Assembly: GCA_015295835.1 (NCBI GenBank)
Contig: DVEG01000029.1
Span: 62,001-126,000 of the forward strand
DNA: 64,000 bases
Direction: 5' to 3'
Origin: Oscillatoriaceae cyanobacterium M7585_C2015_266
GTDB taxonomy: Bacteria; Cyanobacteriota; Cyanobacteriia; Cyanobacteriales; Oscillatoriaceae
Position 1 is the stretch's first letter. Every line of letters starts with the position of its first letter. Positions 8,523 to 17,959 of the stretch are shown in pieces. The notes under the pieces were generated by a model. The model saw only the letters and a program-made list of their open reading frames with translations. It was not told where the DNA came from and did no database searches. Both the position numbers and the translations under genes were made by a program.

Positions 8523-9260
8523 TTATTTCTGAGTTTCAAAATAGGCTGCTAAGGCTTCAGAATCGCCTATTAATTTTCCGTCAATAAATACTTGCGGAAC
8601 CGTTTTTGCTCCTGTAGCCGCCCGCAATGCTCGCGTTGTAACCTGTTTGCCCACATACACTTCTTCGTATTCTAGTCCATGTTCTTTTAGCATGGCTTTG
8701 GCACGGGCGCAAAAAGGGCATCCCTCTTTTGAAAATAAGAAAACTGCTTTCGGTTTGGCTGCATTGGGATTGATATAATTTAGCATTGTGTAGGCGTCTG
8801 ATACTTTGAAGGGATCGCCCGGCTCTTCTGGCTCGATGAACATTTTTTCTATGACGCCATCTTTTACCAGCATGGAATAGCGCCACGAGCGCTTGCCAAA
8901 CCCTAAATCGGATTTATCTACTAGCATTCCCATACCGGCAGTGAATTCCCCATTGCCATCGGGAATCATCCGGATATTTTTCGCATCTTGAGCCTTTGCC
9001 CACTCATTCATCACAAAGGCATCATTCACTGAAATGCAGATGATCTCGTCTACGCCGTTTTCTTTGAAAGTCTTTGCCAGCTCGTTATATTCCGGTAAGT
9101 GGCTTGAGGAACAGGTGGGGGTGAAGGCTCCGGGCAATGCAAATACTATTACTGTTTTACCCTTAAATAGTTCGTCGGTGGTTACATTTACCCACTCATT
9201 ATTCTGGCGGGTGCGGAAGGTGACGTTGGGCACTCTCTGTCCTTCTTTATTGGGTAGCAT
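8523..9260 (-). CDS. Peroxiredoxin-glutaredoxin fusion protein
   Basis: This is a hybrid Prx5/Grx peroxidase of 245 residues. The N-terminal peroxiredoxin domain (about 1-165) has the peroxidatic cysteine at residue 50 in PGAFTPTC. The C-terminal glutaredoxin domain (about 170-245) has a dithiol site CPFC at 181-184 and the cis-proline motif TVPQVF. Family knowledge: such fusions reduce hydrogen peroxide and alkyl hydroperoxides with glutathione, the glutaredoxin domain recycling the peroxiredoxin domain in the same chain. It is cytoplasmic with no signal peptide. It is convergent with the cobQ/ferredoxin pair and has its own promoter region upstream of 9260. Confidence 0.93.
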   Translation of the reverse strand: MLPNKEGQRVPNVTFRTRQNNEWVNVTTDELFKGKTVIVFALPGAFTPTCSSSHLPEYNELAKTFKENGVDEIICISVNDAFVMNEWAKAQDAKNIRMIPDGNGEFTAGMGMLVDKSDLGFGKRSWRYSMLVKDGVIEKMFIEPEEPGDPFKVSDAYTMLNYINPNAAKPKAVFLFSKEGCPFCARAKAMLKEHGLEYEEVYVGKQVTTRALRAATGAKTVPQVFIDGKLIGDSEALAAYFETQK

Positions 9261-9358
9261 GTATTTGTCTCCTTGAGATTCTTGAGTCGATTATAGCAAA
9301 CTCGTTATGAGTTTGATTTATTTGCGTGCGAAGATATCAAGTTACAAACTTGCAATGA

Positions 9359-9814
9359 TTAGCGCTCGCTCTTAAAGGAAAAAGCGGCGAGGGCGTAGTC
9401 GCGAAATCGCTCTAAATCAGCTTGAATAGTAGATTCCACGATGTGACCAAGAAATAAATTGTCCATTAACTGTCCAAGAAAGCCGGGGATAGCATAAGCA
9501 ACAGTCAGTTTGACAATACTAGTGCCGTGGCGATCGTAAAATCGCACTGCGCCACGATTGGGCAACCCATCTACGGATTCCCACTGAATAATCTGATTCG
9601 GTACTAATTTCAAAATCCGAGATAGCCAGCTAAATTCTAGATTACCAGTTGCTAACTTCCAACGAGATAAGTTAGGATTATCTTCAAGAATGTGAACCGA
9701 ATCAATCCATTTCATCCAACGAGGCATTTGCTCTAAATCTGACCAAAGGCTCCAAGTTAATTCAATAGGAACCTCCACCTCGATTTGTACGCTGTGTTCT
9801 AACCAATTAGACAT
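9359..9814 (-). CDS. SRPBCC family protein (cyclase/dehydrase-like)
   Basis: This 151-residue protein has the START/Bet v1-like helix-grip pattern: an N-terminal strand HSVQIEVEVPIELTWSLWSD, then WMKWIDSV, then a long C-terminal amphipathic helix from about residue 115. Members bind hydrophobic ligands. It lies 60 bp downstream of zds on the same strand, an arrangement I know from other cyanobacteria, so it is probably co-transcribed and may assist carotenoid or polyketide-like ligand handling. That function is inference. There is no catalytic motif to test it by, and no signal peptide. Confidence 0.85.
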   Translation of the reverse strand: MSNWLEHSVQIEVEVPIELTWSLWSDLEQMPRWMKWIDSVHILEDNPNLSRWKLATGNLEFSWLSRILKLVPNQIIQWESVDGLPNRGAVRFYDRHGTSIVKLTVAYAIPGFLGQLMDNLFLGHIVESTIQADLERFRDYALAAFSFKSER

Positions 9815-9874
9815 AGAATGAAATTGTAAAGTTTAAATGATGGGGTTACCAGAAACAATTTCCTATTAAATATC

Positions 9875-11350
9875 CTAAATAGAGACTGTCTGTTCTTGCG
9901 GAATAACAGATAATTTATGCGCGTTTTCCAGAATTGCTTTGGCTGCCTGACGCCCAGAAATTGTCGCCCCTTCCATACTATCTATGTAATCTTGCTGAGT
10001 ATAACTGCCAGCGAGGAAAAAATTAACAACTGGTGTCTTTTGAGGAGGGCGATAACGATCCATTCCGGGGGCTTCGCGGTAGAGAGATTGTGCTAATTTT
10101 ACCACACTATACCATGTCATATTCAAGTCGCGGGCTGAGGGAAATAAATCGCGAACTTGTTTGAGAACATGTTGAGCGATCGCTTCATTGCTTTCCTTAA
10201 TAAAAGGGTCACCTGGAGTAAGCACTAACTGTAGCAGAGACCCCTGCCCCTCGCGGTAATAATCTGCTGGGCTTGTTAGCGCCAAATCAGCAAAACAAGA
10301 AAAATCGGCATCAGGCGAATAGAGCAAATTATCGATCCCCGCTGCCTGCTTTAACTGTTTGCGCTTTTGTGGATCATTTATTTCTGTCACCCAACCGTCA
10401 AACCGCAACTGTACTGTTGCTACGGGCACTGTATCTAATTTATAGATATTATCAAATTCTGGCCACTTGCGCCATTCTGGTGGTAAAATTCGTTGAATTC
10501 CCGGTACATCGCAGGCGAAAACATAGGCATCGGCAGATATAATTTCTTCTGTTTTTCCATTCGCTACTACAATACCTGTGACGCGAGTTTCTCCTTTTTC
10601 CTCATTAAAGAGAATCTGACGCACTCGCCGTCGCGTGTAGATTTTACCACCCCGGTTTTCGATATATTTAATGATCGGTTTGTGCAGGTACTCATTGGGA
10701 GAACCTTCTAACATCCGCAACACCGACGCTTCAGTTTTCGCAGCAAAAAACTGAAAAATTGTCAACATGCAGCGAGCGGAAATATTTTCGCAATCGATAA
10801 AACCGAGGGCGTAGGCGATTGGATTCCACATTCGTTTGATACTGCCTTCGGAGCCGCCGTGAGTGCGAAACCATTCAGCGAAACTAATTTTATCGAGTTC
10901 GCGGATAGTTTTCATTGCCCCGTCGAAGTCTACTAAGCCGCGAATTAGGGGGCTGGTACCGAGGGCGAGCGCATTTTGAATTTTATCCTGTAGGGAAAGC
11001 TGAGAAGTAGTGAAGAATGCTTTTAATCCGTTAAACGGCGCACCAGTGATGAACCGGAAATCCAGAGAACCCGTTGTGCCGCCCCGATTTATAAATGTAT
11101 GAACATGTTCTTTGAGGCGTAGGTTGTCGAAAGCGCCTACTTTTCGCATCAACTCGAATAGGTTGTAGTAGCAGCCGAAAAAAACGTGCAATCCCATTTC
11201 GATGTGATTGCCGTCAGCATCCACCCAACTGCCTACTTTGCCCCCGACGAAGGGGCGAGACTCAAAGATTTCTACTTGGTGGTTAGCATCGACTAACTCG
11301 ACTGCTGTAGTCATTCCTGCCAATCCCGCACCGGCAATCGCAACGCGCAT
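9875..11350 (-). CDS. zds: 9,9'-di-cis-zeta-carotene desaturase
   Basis: This plant-type zeta-carotene desaturase introduces two double bases of unsaturation, converting zeta-carotene to a poly-cis lycopene, at the thylakoid or plasma membrane. The FAD-binding motif AGAGLAG starts near residue 6. Characteristic stretches include [28 protein letters not shown], and a C-terminal [18 protein letters not shown] flavin motif. I chose the ATG at 11350 (491 residues, [12 protein letters not shown]) because family members begin there and AGGATAGG lies just upstream. An in-frame start nine codons earlier (11377) exists. An SRPBCC gene follows. A terminator between this gene and ctaB separates it from the heme A genes. 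Confidence 0.94.
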   Translation of the reverse strand: MRVAIAGAGLAGMTTAVELVDANHQVEIFESRPFVGGKVGSWVDADGNHIEMGLHVFFGCYYNLFELMRKVGAFDNLRLKEHVHTFINRGGTTGSLDFRFITGAPFNGLKAFFTTSQLSLQDKIQNALALGTSPLIRGLVDFDGAMKTIRELDKISFAEWFRTHGGSEGSIKRMWNPIAYALGFIDCENISARCMLTIFQFFAAKTEASVLRMLEGSPNEYLHKPIIKYIENRGGKIYTRRRVRQILFNEEKGETRVTGIVVANGKTEEIISADAYVFACDVPGIQRILPPEWRKWPEFDNIYKLDTVPVATVQLRFDGWVTEINDPQKRKQLKQAAGIDNLLYSPDADFSCFADLALTSPADYYREGQGSLLQLVLTPGDPFIKESNEAIAQHVLKQVRDLFPSARDLNMTWYSVVKLAQSLYREAPGMDRYRPPQKTPVVNFFLAGSYTQQDYIDSMEGATISGRQAAKAILENAHKLSVIPQEQTVSI

Positions 11351-11477
11351 TCTACCTATCCTGTTAACTTTCTTCACATATTTTAATATGATTGTGCAGG
11401 AACAGTCTATCAGAGATGTAGTTTTTTCTCTAAACGCGCTCGCCGTGTCTAGTCAAAAATGGGCAACAGCTAAAAAT

Positions 11478-11499
11478 AAAACCCGCCATAGCGGGTTTT
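11478..11499 (-). terminator. Rho-independent terminator after ctaB
   Basis: A perfect 9-bp hairpin, AAAACCCGC with GCGGGTTTT around a four-base loop, lies 14 bases beyond the ctaB stop. On the minus strand it is followed by ATTTTTAG. This suits termination of the heme A transcript ahead of zds. Confidence 0.8.
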
Positions 11500-11513
11500 G
11501 GTTAATAAAGATA

Positions 11514-12506
11514 TCAGCGTAGAATTATTGCATTAGGAATAGCGCTGATCATATGATGGATATTTTCCATAAGCGCTGCCGTCAAGTGATGAGTAAGAGG
11601 CGACGTATCAATAACCATTCCTGCGCACAATAGCATCAGGTAAACGATAGAATATTTAAAAAGCGATCGCGCCATTGTTCGTTCAGTAGGTGCTTGCAAA
11701 AGCTGCCAAGCCTTATTAACAAAAACTGCTCCCAGCAACACTGCAATTATACTATAAACCGTCCCCGTAGCGTGCAGAGGATAAACCAAAAATAGCGTCA
11801 AAGGCAGCATCAGCATAGTATAAAGCCAAATTTGACGGGCAGTAATTTCGTCACCAGCAATCACTGGCAACATTGGCACACCCACAGCCTTATAATCATC
11901 ACGAATCATCATTGCCAGTGCCCAGAAATGGGGGGGAGTCCACATAAAAATAATAGCGAACATCACCCAAGCTGCCCAACTGAGATTTCCCGTAACAGCC
12001 GCCCAACCAACAAGAGGTGGAATAGCGCCTGCAGCGCCGCCAATAACGATATTTTGGGTGCTATGACGTTTTAGCCAGTGGGTATAAACGAGAACATAAA
12101 AAACAATCCCAGACATTGCCAACAATGCCGCCAACAGATTTGCAAAAACTGTAAGCAATATGAAAGAAAGAGCGGCTAGAACTAAAGCAAAAATCAGGGC
12201 ATCACGAGGCTTTACCCTTCCCGAAGGAATAGGTCGCCAGCGTGTGCGTTCCATGATATAGTCTATATCGCTGTCATAAATGCAATTTATGGTATTGGCG
12301 GCACCAGAAGCAAAAGCGCCGCTGACAAGTGTTACAACTAACAGTAGAGGCTCGACTTTTCCAGCAGCAGCTACCCACATACTCGCTGCCGTGGTAATCA
12401 GCAAAAGTAGGATAATGCGGGGCTTGGTAAGCTGATAATAACTTTTGAGTACCTGTAAAAGGTTTTGATTATGGCGGGAAATATCGGTTGTTATTATTTC
12501 TTGCAT
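11514..12506 (-). CDS. ctaB: Heme o synthase (protoheme IX farnesyltransferase)
   Basis: CtaB/CyoE is a UbiA-type membrane prenyltransferase that transfers farnesyl from farnesyl diphosphate to heme b, making heme o. The 330-residue protein begins a UbiA domain at [14 protein letters not shown] (about 24-37). It has the first Asp-rich motif [15 protein letters not shown] (about 94-108) and the second in [16 protein letters not shown]. There are roughly nine membrane helices. Heme o is passed to CtaA, encoded 115 bp upstream on the same strand. Together they supply heme a to the oxidase encoded divergently at 13928-17326. A strong terminator follows at 11478-11499. Confidence 0.95.
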   Translation of the reverse strand: MQEIITTDISRHNQNLLQVLKSYYQLTKPRIILLLLITTAASMWVAAAGKVEPLLLVVTLVSGAFASGAANTINCIYDSDIDYIMERTRWRPIPSGRVKPRDALIFALVLAALSFILLTVFANLLAALLAMSGIVFYVLVYTHWLKRHSTQNIVIGGAAGAIPPLVGWAAVTGNLSWAAWVMFAIIFMWTPPHFWALAMMIRDDYKAVGVPMLPVIAGDEITARQIWLYTMLMLPLTLFLVYPLHATGTVYSIIAVLLGAVFVNKAWQLLQAPTERTMARSLFKYSIVYLMLLCAGMVIDTSPLTHHLTAALMENIHHMISAIPNAIILR

Positions 12507-12537
12507 GGATTCCTTTCCTTGCAGCTTTCAGCTATGG

Positions 12538-12576
12538 ATTTTAGATTTTTGATTTTTGAATTTTCAAATCTAAAAT
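12538..12576. repeat. TTTTAGATTT-type intergenic inverted repeat
   Basis: An imperfect palindrome between ctaA and ctaB has the arms ATTTTAGATTT (12538-12548) and AAATCTAAAAT (12566-12576). The same word recurs, multiplied, between cruG and rnhA (28819-28916). It may be a small dispersed cyanobacterial repeat or a processing/terminator hairpin. Confidence 0.6.
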
Positions 12577-12620
12577 TTCCGGCTGAGTGCTGATAACTAA
12601 ACACAAAAATTACTCAAAAT

Positions 12621-13541
12621 TTAGGCTTGAGAAAATTGAGCGCGCTCGCGCCAAGAAAGGGCAGAAAATACCACCAACACTCCCAGTAAGGCGGCACCTG
12701 TAGCTTGGTGTGCCACTGTCAGCGGCTCAACTTGTAGATGCAAGCGGAAAGTGGCAACTCCAAGAGCAATTTGCCACACGAGCAAGCTGCCCGCCCAGTT
12801 TGCCAACTGACGCAGAGTTGGGTGGAGGGCTGGGGTGCGCCAAGCCATCCAGACGACGAGCAATGTTGCTAAAGTAACAGGGAAGACTGCGAAAATATGG
12901 CTATTCATCACCCCACAGAGCTGAGCATAGTCAAAGCACTGGTGCAAAGCCCACTGAGAGCCAACCAGTGCGCCCAAAAGGCTTTGTAAGTAAACGAGAA
13001 TAGCGGCAATCAAGCCAAACCAAAGCATCTTGCCGGCGGTGCCGGTGCCGCGATAGGGCATGAGAAATGTGCCGATGAGAAGGAGAGTGGTGAAAAAGAG
13101 TAGTGCGGTTCCTAGGTGGGCTGTGACGATATCAAAGCGGAGCAATTCGGTGACGGTAAGCCCTCCTAAGATCCCCTGGAAGATGATTAAAGCTAGGGTA
13201 AATATAGACGCCCAGGGCAGCCATTTGGGAAGCTGGCGCCGATTCCACCAGGATAAAACATTAAGTGCGATCGCTCCACAGCCGATTAGAGCTGCATCCA
13301 AACGATGAAACCACTCCAGAAAAACCTGTAAATTCATATACCTTGCTGGTACTAACTCACCATAGCAAAGTGGCCAGTCGGGGCAGGCAAGCCCTGCATT
13401 CATGACTCGCGTTGCACTGCCGACTGCCATTAGTAGCCAGGTAGCGAAGCTCAGCTTCCACACTAGGCGACGGATGTGCCTATTTACAGGGTTTTCTGTC
13501 AAAACTTCTCCATAGCCATTGTGTACGCTCGAGTTAGCCAT
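12621..13541 (-). CDS. ctaA: Heme A synthase
   Basis: CtaA (COX15 family) oxidises the C8 methyl group of heme o to give heme a. The 306-residue protein has about eight transmembrane helices. The conserved features are an early GSATRVMNAGLACPDWPLCYG (about 41-61) with a cysteine-containing extracytoplasmic loop, FLEWFHRLDAALIG with a heme-ligand His, and AHLGTALLFF and VAHQATGAALLGV with further histidines. It is upstream of ctaB on the same strand and divergent from the ctaCDE oxidase operon, with 386 bp between the start codons. Coordinated control of heme a supply and oxidase subunits is likely. Confidence 0.95.
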   Translation of the reverse strand: MANSSVHNGYGEVLTENPVNRHIRRLVWKLSFATWLLMAVGSATRVMNAGLACPDWPLCYGELVPARYMNLQVFLEWFHRLDAALIGCGAIALNVLSWWNRRQLPKWLPWASIFTLALIIFQGILGGLTVTELLRFDIVTAHLGTALLFFTTLLLIGTFLMPYRGTGTAGKMLWFGLIAAILVYLQSLLGALVGSQWALHQCFDYAQLCGVMNSHIFAVFPVTLATLLVVWMAWRTPALHPTLRQLANWAGSLLVWQIALGVATFRLHLQVEPLTVAHQATGAALLGVLVVFSALSWRERAQFSQA

Positions 13542-13927
13542 GTTCTCTACCTCACTTCAGAAATCAAAGTTAATTTAATGTCTAGTGATTACTCGTTTGA
13601 AGAGCGATCGCGCTTAGGAACTACTACGTTATCACCTTCCCTCCTAAACTGCTGCCATGAAAAGATTTTCTTAAAATTGTTACAAACATTAATTTAATGA
13701 TTAACCAGTAAAAATATATACAGAAATATTAGTAAAAAGCTACAATCTAAGAGTTTGTTCACGCAGCCAGAAAAGGTAAAATTATAAAAAAATTCCAAAG
13801 AATGTACGCTCACAGCCCAATACCCTAATAATTTGCTTTACCCTTATTAAGGGACGCACCCGCCCATCTGGTGCGGTAATAAATAAGCGCATGTTTGAGA
13901 AATTTTAACAGGAGGTCTTAAATCACC
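13542..13927 (+). promoter_or_regulatory. Divergent ctaA/ctaC promoter region with leader hairpins
   Basis: This 386-bp region separates divergent ctaA and ctaC. A HIP1 site is at 13604-13611. Near the ctaC side are two adjacent inverted repeats, CCCTTATTAAGGG (13841-13853) and CGCACC...GGTGCG (13855-13860 with 13870-13875). A strong ribosome-binding sequence AGGAGGT at 13910-13916 supports the GTG start at 13928. I cannot define promoter boxes with confidence. Confidence 0.5.
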
Positions 13928-14953
13928 GTGAACATCCCGAGTTCCATCCTCACCATGCTGGCAGGCATCGTGCTGACTCTGATCAGCCTATGGTATGGCC
14001 AAAACCACAGTCTACTGCCGGAGGCAGCCTCAAAAGAAGCCTCCGACGTAGATTCGCTGTTCAACGTCATGGTGACTATTTCCACCGGTTTGTTCTTGTT
14101 GGTGCAAGCAGTATTGATAATCTCAGCAATTAGATTTCGCCGCCGTAAAGACGACAATACAGACGGAGCACCGATACACGGAAATGTCCCCCTGGAAATA
14201 CTATGGACGGCAATTCCAGCCGTGATCATATTAGGAATTAGCGTCTACAGTTTTGAAATTTATAACCAAATGGGGGGGCTCGATCCGATGGCAGCGCATG
14301 AGCACGGCAATATGCAAATAGCGCACCAGATGAAAGGAGCAGCGATCGCAGCCCCTCTCCCCACTTCTTTTGAAGAAACCGCTCCCACACCGCCACCCCA
14401 AAAACAAATAGCTCTTGGCATCGGCGCCTCCCCCGAAAAACAAGGCAAACCAGCAGACTTATTAGTAAACGTTACCGGCTTGCAATACGCCTGGATTTTT
14501 AACTACCCTGAAAGTGGCGTCACAAGTGGCGAATTACACCTACCACTCGGAAAAGAAGTGCAACTGAACATAACCGCTCCTGACGTGCTCCACTCCCTTT
14601 GGCTGCCGGAATTTCGACTCAAACAAGACGCGATCCCCGGAAGAAATGCCGAACTGCGGTTCACTGCCAATAAAATCGGCGAGTACCCCATAGTCTGCGC
14701 AGAACTCTGCGGCAGCTACCATGGAGCAATGAGAACACGACTAATTGTTGAAACCCCGGAAGAATTTGAAAATTGGCTTGCTTCCCAGAAAGAAATGGCA
14801 AGTAAAGAATCTCTGGAAGAGGCGATCGCTATTAATCCAGCCAAAATGTCCGCTGGCGAATTTCTCGCTCCCTACGTCGAAAAAATGGGCATCGATGCAG
14901 CAGCGCTCGCTCAACTACACTCCCAACACCACCATACCACAGCCAGCAATTAG
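13928..14953 (+). CDS. ctaC: Cytochrome c oxidase subunit II
   Basis: This 341-residue subunit receives electrons from cytochrome c or plastocyanin at its CuA centre. Two N-terminal membrane helices (about 8-24 and 48-68, with a further hydrophobic stretch at 90-108) anchor it. The periplasmic/lumenal cupredoxin domain holds all CuA ligands: His222 in VLHSLW, then Cys257, Glu259, Cys261, His265 and Met268 in CAELCGSYHGAM. Start is a GTG at 13928 behind AGGAGGT. A Pro- and His-rich linker (about 120-175) is longer than in proteobacterial homologues. It is the first gene of ctaCDE, an aa3-type terminal oxidase of the cyanobacterial respiratory chain. Confidence 0.95.
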   Translation: MNIPSSILTMLAGIVLTLISLWYGQNHSLLPEAASKEASDVDSLFNVMVTISTGLFLLVQAVLIISAIRFRRRKDDNTDGAPIHGNVPLEILWTAIPAVIILGISVYSFEIYNQMGGLDPMAAHEHGNMQIAHQMKGAAIAAPLPTSFEETAPTPPPQKQIALGIGASPEKQGKPADLLVNVTGLQYAWIFNYPESGVTSGELHLPLGKEVQLNITAPDVLHSLWLPEFRLKQDAIPGRNAELRFTANKIGEYPIVCAELCGSYHGAMRTRLIVETPEEFENWLASQKEMASKESLEEAIAINPAKMSAGEFLAPYVEKMGIDAAALAQLHSQHHHTTASN

Positions 14954-15016
14954 AAACTAGAAAAGAAAAGGAAAAAGTTTAAAACCCAGATTTAAGCATT
15001 TGTCAAAAAATAAATT

Positions 15017-16678
15017 ATGACAACACAAATACAGCTACAAGAAGGAATCAAAATTTCCTCTGCCATTGCAGAAACCGCACAGCGGAAATGGCAAGACTAC
15101 TTTAGCTTCAACACCGATCACAAAGTCATCGGCATTCAATATCTCGTCACCAGCTTTATTTTTTACCTAATCGGCGGGCTGCTGGGCACAGCCGTTCGTA
15201 CGGAACTCGCCACCCCCGATCCCGATTTTGTCAGCCCCGAAGTCTACAATAGTTTGTTTACAGTACACGCCACAATCATGATTTTCCTGTGGATTATACC
15301 CGCAGGAGCAGGGTTGGCTAACTATTTAGTACCCTTAATGATCGGCGCTAAAGATATGGCGTTCCCCCGATTAAATGCCCTAGCTTTCTGGCTGATTCCC
15401 ATAAGCGGCATTCTACTATTAAGCAGTTTCTTCGTCGGAGCACCACAGGCGGGCTGGACATCCTATCCGCCTTTGAGCTTAATTAGCGGTAAAGCCGGGG
15501 AAGAAATCTGGATTCTCAGTATTCTGCTTTTGGGAACTTCGTCGATTCTGGGGGCAGTGAATTTTTTCGTTACTATCATAAAAATGCGAACCCCAGGCAT
15601 GGGCTTTAATCAAATGCCTTTGTTTTGCTGGGCAATGCTGGCCACTTCGGCGCTAATTCTTACGGCAACGCCGGTTTTGGCAGCAGCTTTAATAATGCTG
15701 TCGTTTGATTTGTTGACGGGAACGAACTTTTTTAACCCAGCCGGCGGCGGTGATCCAATTGTCTACCAGCATATGTTCTGGTTTTATTCCCACCCGGCAG
15801 TTTACATTATGATTCTGCCGTTTTTTGGGGTGCTATCAGAAGTAATTCCAGTTCATGCCCGTAAGCCAATTTTCGGATATAAGGCGCTCGCCTATTCCAG
15901 TTTAGCAATCGCATTCTTAGGCTTAATCGTCTGGGCGCACCACATGTTCACCAGCGGTACCCCCGGTTGGCTACGCATGTTCTTTATGATTGCCACAATG
16001 ATAATCGCCGTACCCACAGGCATCAAAATATTCAGCTGGCTAGCTACCATGTGGGGCGGAAAAATCCAGCTCACCAGCGCCATGCAATTCGCTATGGGCT
16101 TCATCTCTATCTTTGTACTCGGCGGCATCACCGGCATCATGCTAGCCTCCGTTCCCTTCGACATTCATGTTCACGACACTTACTTCGTCGTTGCTCACCT
16201 GCACTACGTCTTATTCGGCGGCGCAGTATTCGGTATATATGCCGCTCTCTACCACTGGTTCCCCAAAATGACAGGGCGTATGCTTAACGAACCCTGGGGG
16301 AGCGTTCACTTTATTCTCTCTTATGTCGGCTTTAACCTAACTTTCTTGCCAATGCACATTTTGGGAATTCAAGGAATGCCCCGGCGAGTGGCTATGTATG
16401 ATCCCAAATTTGCCGATTTGAATATGCTCTGCACTATCGGCAGCTACTTGTTGGCAGTTTCAACACTACCTTTTATCGTTAATGTCATCTGGAGCTGGAT
16501 GTATGGCTCCAAAGCCGGCGACAATCCCTGGAAAGGTTTGACTCTGGAGTGGATGACAACTTCACCTCCACCAATCGAAAATTTTAAAACTACTCCAGTA
16601 CTGGCCACTGGCCCTTATGACTACGGCAGCAACAAAAGTGATAACCAAAGTGACACCACTCCCCACTCCAAACCTTAG
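15017..16678 (+). CDS. ctaD: Cytochrome c oxidase subunit I
   Basis: This is the catalytic subunit carrying heme a, heme a3 and CuB; it reduces O2 to water and pumps protons. The 553-residue length and about twelve transmembrane helices are typical. Key sequences are FTVHATIMIFLW (heme a ligand histidine), WFYSHPAVYIMILPFFG (CuB histidine and the cross-linked tyrosine), WAHHMFTSG (two CuB histidines), and HDTYFVVAHLHYVLFGG (heme a3 and a histidines). It begins 63 bp after ctaC, and ctaE follows after 24 bp. The extra N-terminal 30 residues before FNTDHKVIGIQY are soluble. Confidence 0.96.
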   Translation: MTTQIQLQEGIKISSAIAETAQRKWQDYFSFNTDHKVIGIQYLVTSFIFYLIGGLLGTAVRTELATPDPDFVSPEVYNSLFTVHATIMIFLWIIPAGAGLANYLVPLMIGAKDMAFPRLNALAFWLIPISGILLLSSFFVGAPQAGWTSYPPLSLISGKAGEEIWILSILLLGTSSILGAVNFFVTIIKMRTPGMGFNQMPLFCWAMLATSALILTATPVLAAALIMLSFDLLTGTNFFNPAGGGDPIVYQHMFWFYSHPAVYIMILPFFGVLSEVIPVHARKPIFGYKALAYSSLAIAFLGLIVWAHHMFTSGTPGWLRMFFMIATMIIAVPTGIKIFSWLATMWGGKIQLTSAMQFAMGFISIFVLGGITGIMLASVPFDIHVHDTYFVVAHLHYVLFGGAVFGIYAALYHWFPKMTGRMLNEPWGSVHFILSYVGFNLTFLPMHILGIQGMPRRVAMYDPKFADLNMLCTIGSYLLAVSTLPFIVNVIWSWMYGSKAGDNPWKGLTLEWMTTSPPPIENFKTTPVLATGPYDYGSNKSDNQSDTTPHSKP

Positions 16679-16702
16679 TCACAATAAAACAGGTTAAAAT
16701 TC

Positions 16703-17326
16703 ATGCAAATTCCCACAATCGCTCCGGCAAAAACTGAACTCGACTATCATCACAGTTTTGAAGCAGCAGCTAGTCATCACGAAGGACATCCCGATCACCG
16801 ACTTTTCGGTATATTTGTGTTTCTGTTCGCTGAAGGGATGATCTTTTTCGGCTTATTTGCAGCTTACCTGATTTATAAAGCAACAGCTCCAGTTTGGCCA
16901 CCCGAAGGAGTTGAGCGCGAACTCCTTTTGCCGGCAATTAATACGGCAATTCTAGTTTCTAGTAGTTTTGTAATTAACCAAGGTAATGCTGCAATAAAGA
17001 AAAATAATGTTAAGGGTTTGCGATTTTGGCTCGCCGCTACGGCAATTATGGGCGCAATTTTTTTGGCGGGTCAAGCTTATGAATATTCTCACCTTAACTA
17101 CGGCTTGACGACAAATTTGTATGCTAGCTCGTTTTTCGTAATGACTGGATTCCACGGCTTGCACGTTTGCTTTGGCGTGCTTTTGATTGCTGCTGTACTG
17201 TGGCGATCGCTTAAACCAGGACATTACTCCAGCACTAGCCACTTCGGCGTCGAAGCCGCAGAAATCTACTGGCACTTTGTCGATATCATCTGGATTATCC
17301 TTTTCGTACTCCTTTACCTCCTCTAA
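16703..17326 (+). CDS. ctaE: Cytochrome c oxidase subunit III
   Basis: Subunit III is a non-catalytic integral membrane protein that stabilises the oxidase and its proton uptake. The 207-residue protein has five membrane helices in the short bacterial form. Family features include FLFAEGMIFFGLFAAYLIYK (about 37-56), VMTGFHGLHVCFGVLLI, and a terminal EIYWHFVDIIWIILFVLLYL. The N-terminus is histidine-rich. It is the last gene of ctaCDE. A 13-bp perfect inverted repeat follows nine bases after the stop codon. Confidence 0.95.
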   Translation: MQIPTIAPAKTELDYHHSFEAAASHHEGHPDHRLFGIFVFLFAEGMIFFGLFAAYLIYKATAPVWPPEGVERELLLPAINTAILVSSSFVINQGNAAIKKNNVKGLRFWLAATAIMGAIFLAGQAYEYSHLNYGLTTNLYASSFFVMTGFHGLHVCFGVLLIAAVLWRSLKPGHYSSTSHFGVEAAEIYWHFVDIIWIILFVLLYLL

Positions 17327-17334
17327 CACTTTTA

Positions 17335-17381
17335 GAGTACTAAAGTAATCACTCTTTACATATAGGAATACTTTAGTACTC
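17335..17381. terminator. Perfect 13-bp inverted repeat after ctaE
   Basis: GAGTACTAAAGTA (17335-17347) and TACTTTAGTACTC (17369-17381) form a perfect 13-bp stem with a 21-nt loop immediately after the oxidase operon. No T-tract follows, so it may be a transcript-stabilising or factor-binding element rather than a simple intrinsic terminator. Confidence 0.6.
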
Positions 17382-17579
17382 ACTATAAATGCGGCTGCTC
17401 AAAAAATTAAAATTCTTACAACAAACAAGAAAATCATCAGGTTGTGGACTTTAGCCCAAGTTCAATGGCCAATTTTACCTCCACAGGCAAAACTCCCCTC
17501 TTATACCCCATACCCCTAATCCCTGCTTAAACATTGACAAATAGATTTTTTTGTGTTATACGATAAAAAACTAGCACAT

Positions 17580-17653
17580 CGGGATGTAGCGCAGCTTGGT
17601 AGCGCGCCTGCTTTGGGAGCAGGATGCCGCAGGTTCAAATCCTGTCATCCCGA
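17580..17653 (+). tRNA. tRNA-Pro (anticodon TGG)
   Basis: The 74-nt cloverleaf has an acceptor stem CGGGATG paired with CATCCCG, discriminator A, and D arm GCGC...GCGC. The anticodon stem is CCTGC/GCAGG with loop TTTGGGA (anticodon TGG), and the T arm carries the GGTTCAAATCC loop. The CCA end is not encoded. Confidence 0.95.
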
Positions 17654-17959
17654 TTTGACATTTTCAGAAAAAGTGTTATCCTCGTTTGCAACTAAGCTAC
17701 TAAGCAGCGTAGTATAGTTATATTTATCTGGGATGCGGAACCACTTCCGTGCTAGCTTAGTCTGGGGAAAATAGCTCGCCCTTGTCAAATAGCAGGCAAA
17801 CCAGCCATAAAATTGCTATCGAGTTTGTGAGTATTTAAGCAAAAATAAACGCATCATTACATGAGAAAATACCAATATCCAAAGTAAAAGACTAAATCAA
17901 AAGTAAATGTCTGATTTTTCTTCTTAGTTGATAGTAGTGTTTCTAAAAAAGGAGCATTT
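17654..17959. other. Spacer between tRNA-Pro and the Tic22-like gene
   Basis: There is no gene in these 306 bases. A small hairpin GCGGAA-CCAC-TTCCGT lies near 17736-17751. The Tic22-like gene is preceded by AAAAAAGGAG at about 17945-17954, a good ribosome-binding site for the ATG at 17960. Confidence 0.4.

Noticed and set aside
16952-17383. Minus-strand open frame of 143 codons over ctaE
   Set aside because: It is antisense to ctaE and crosses the 13-bp inverted repeat; the translation has no recognisable domain.
17580-17653. tRNA-Pro considered as an integration site for a mobile element
   Set aside because: No integrase gene, no second copy of the tRNA 3' end nearby and no foreign-looking cargo downstream.
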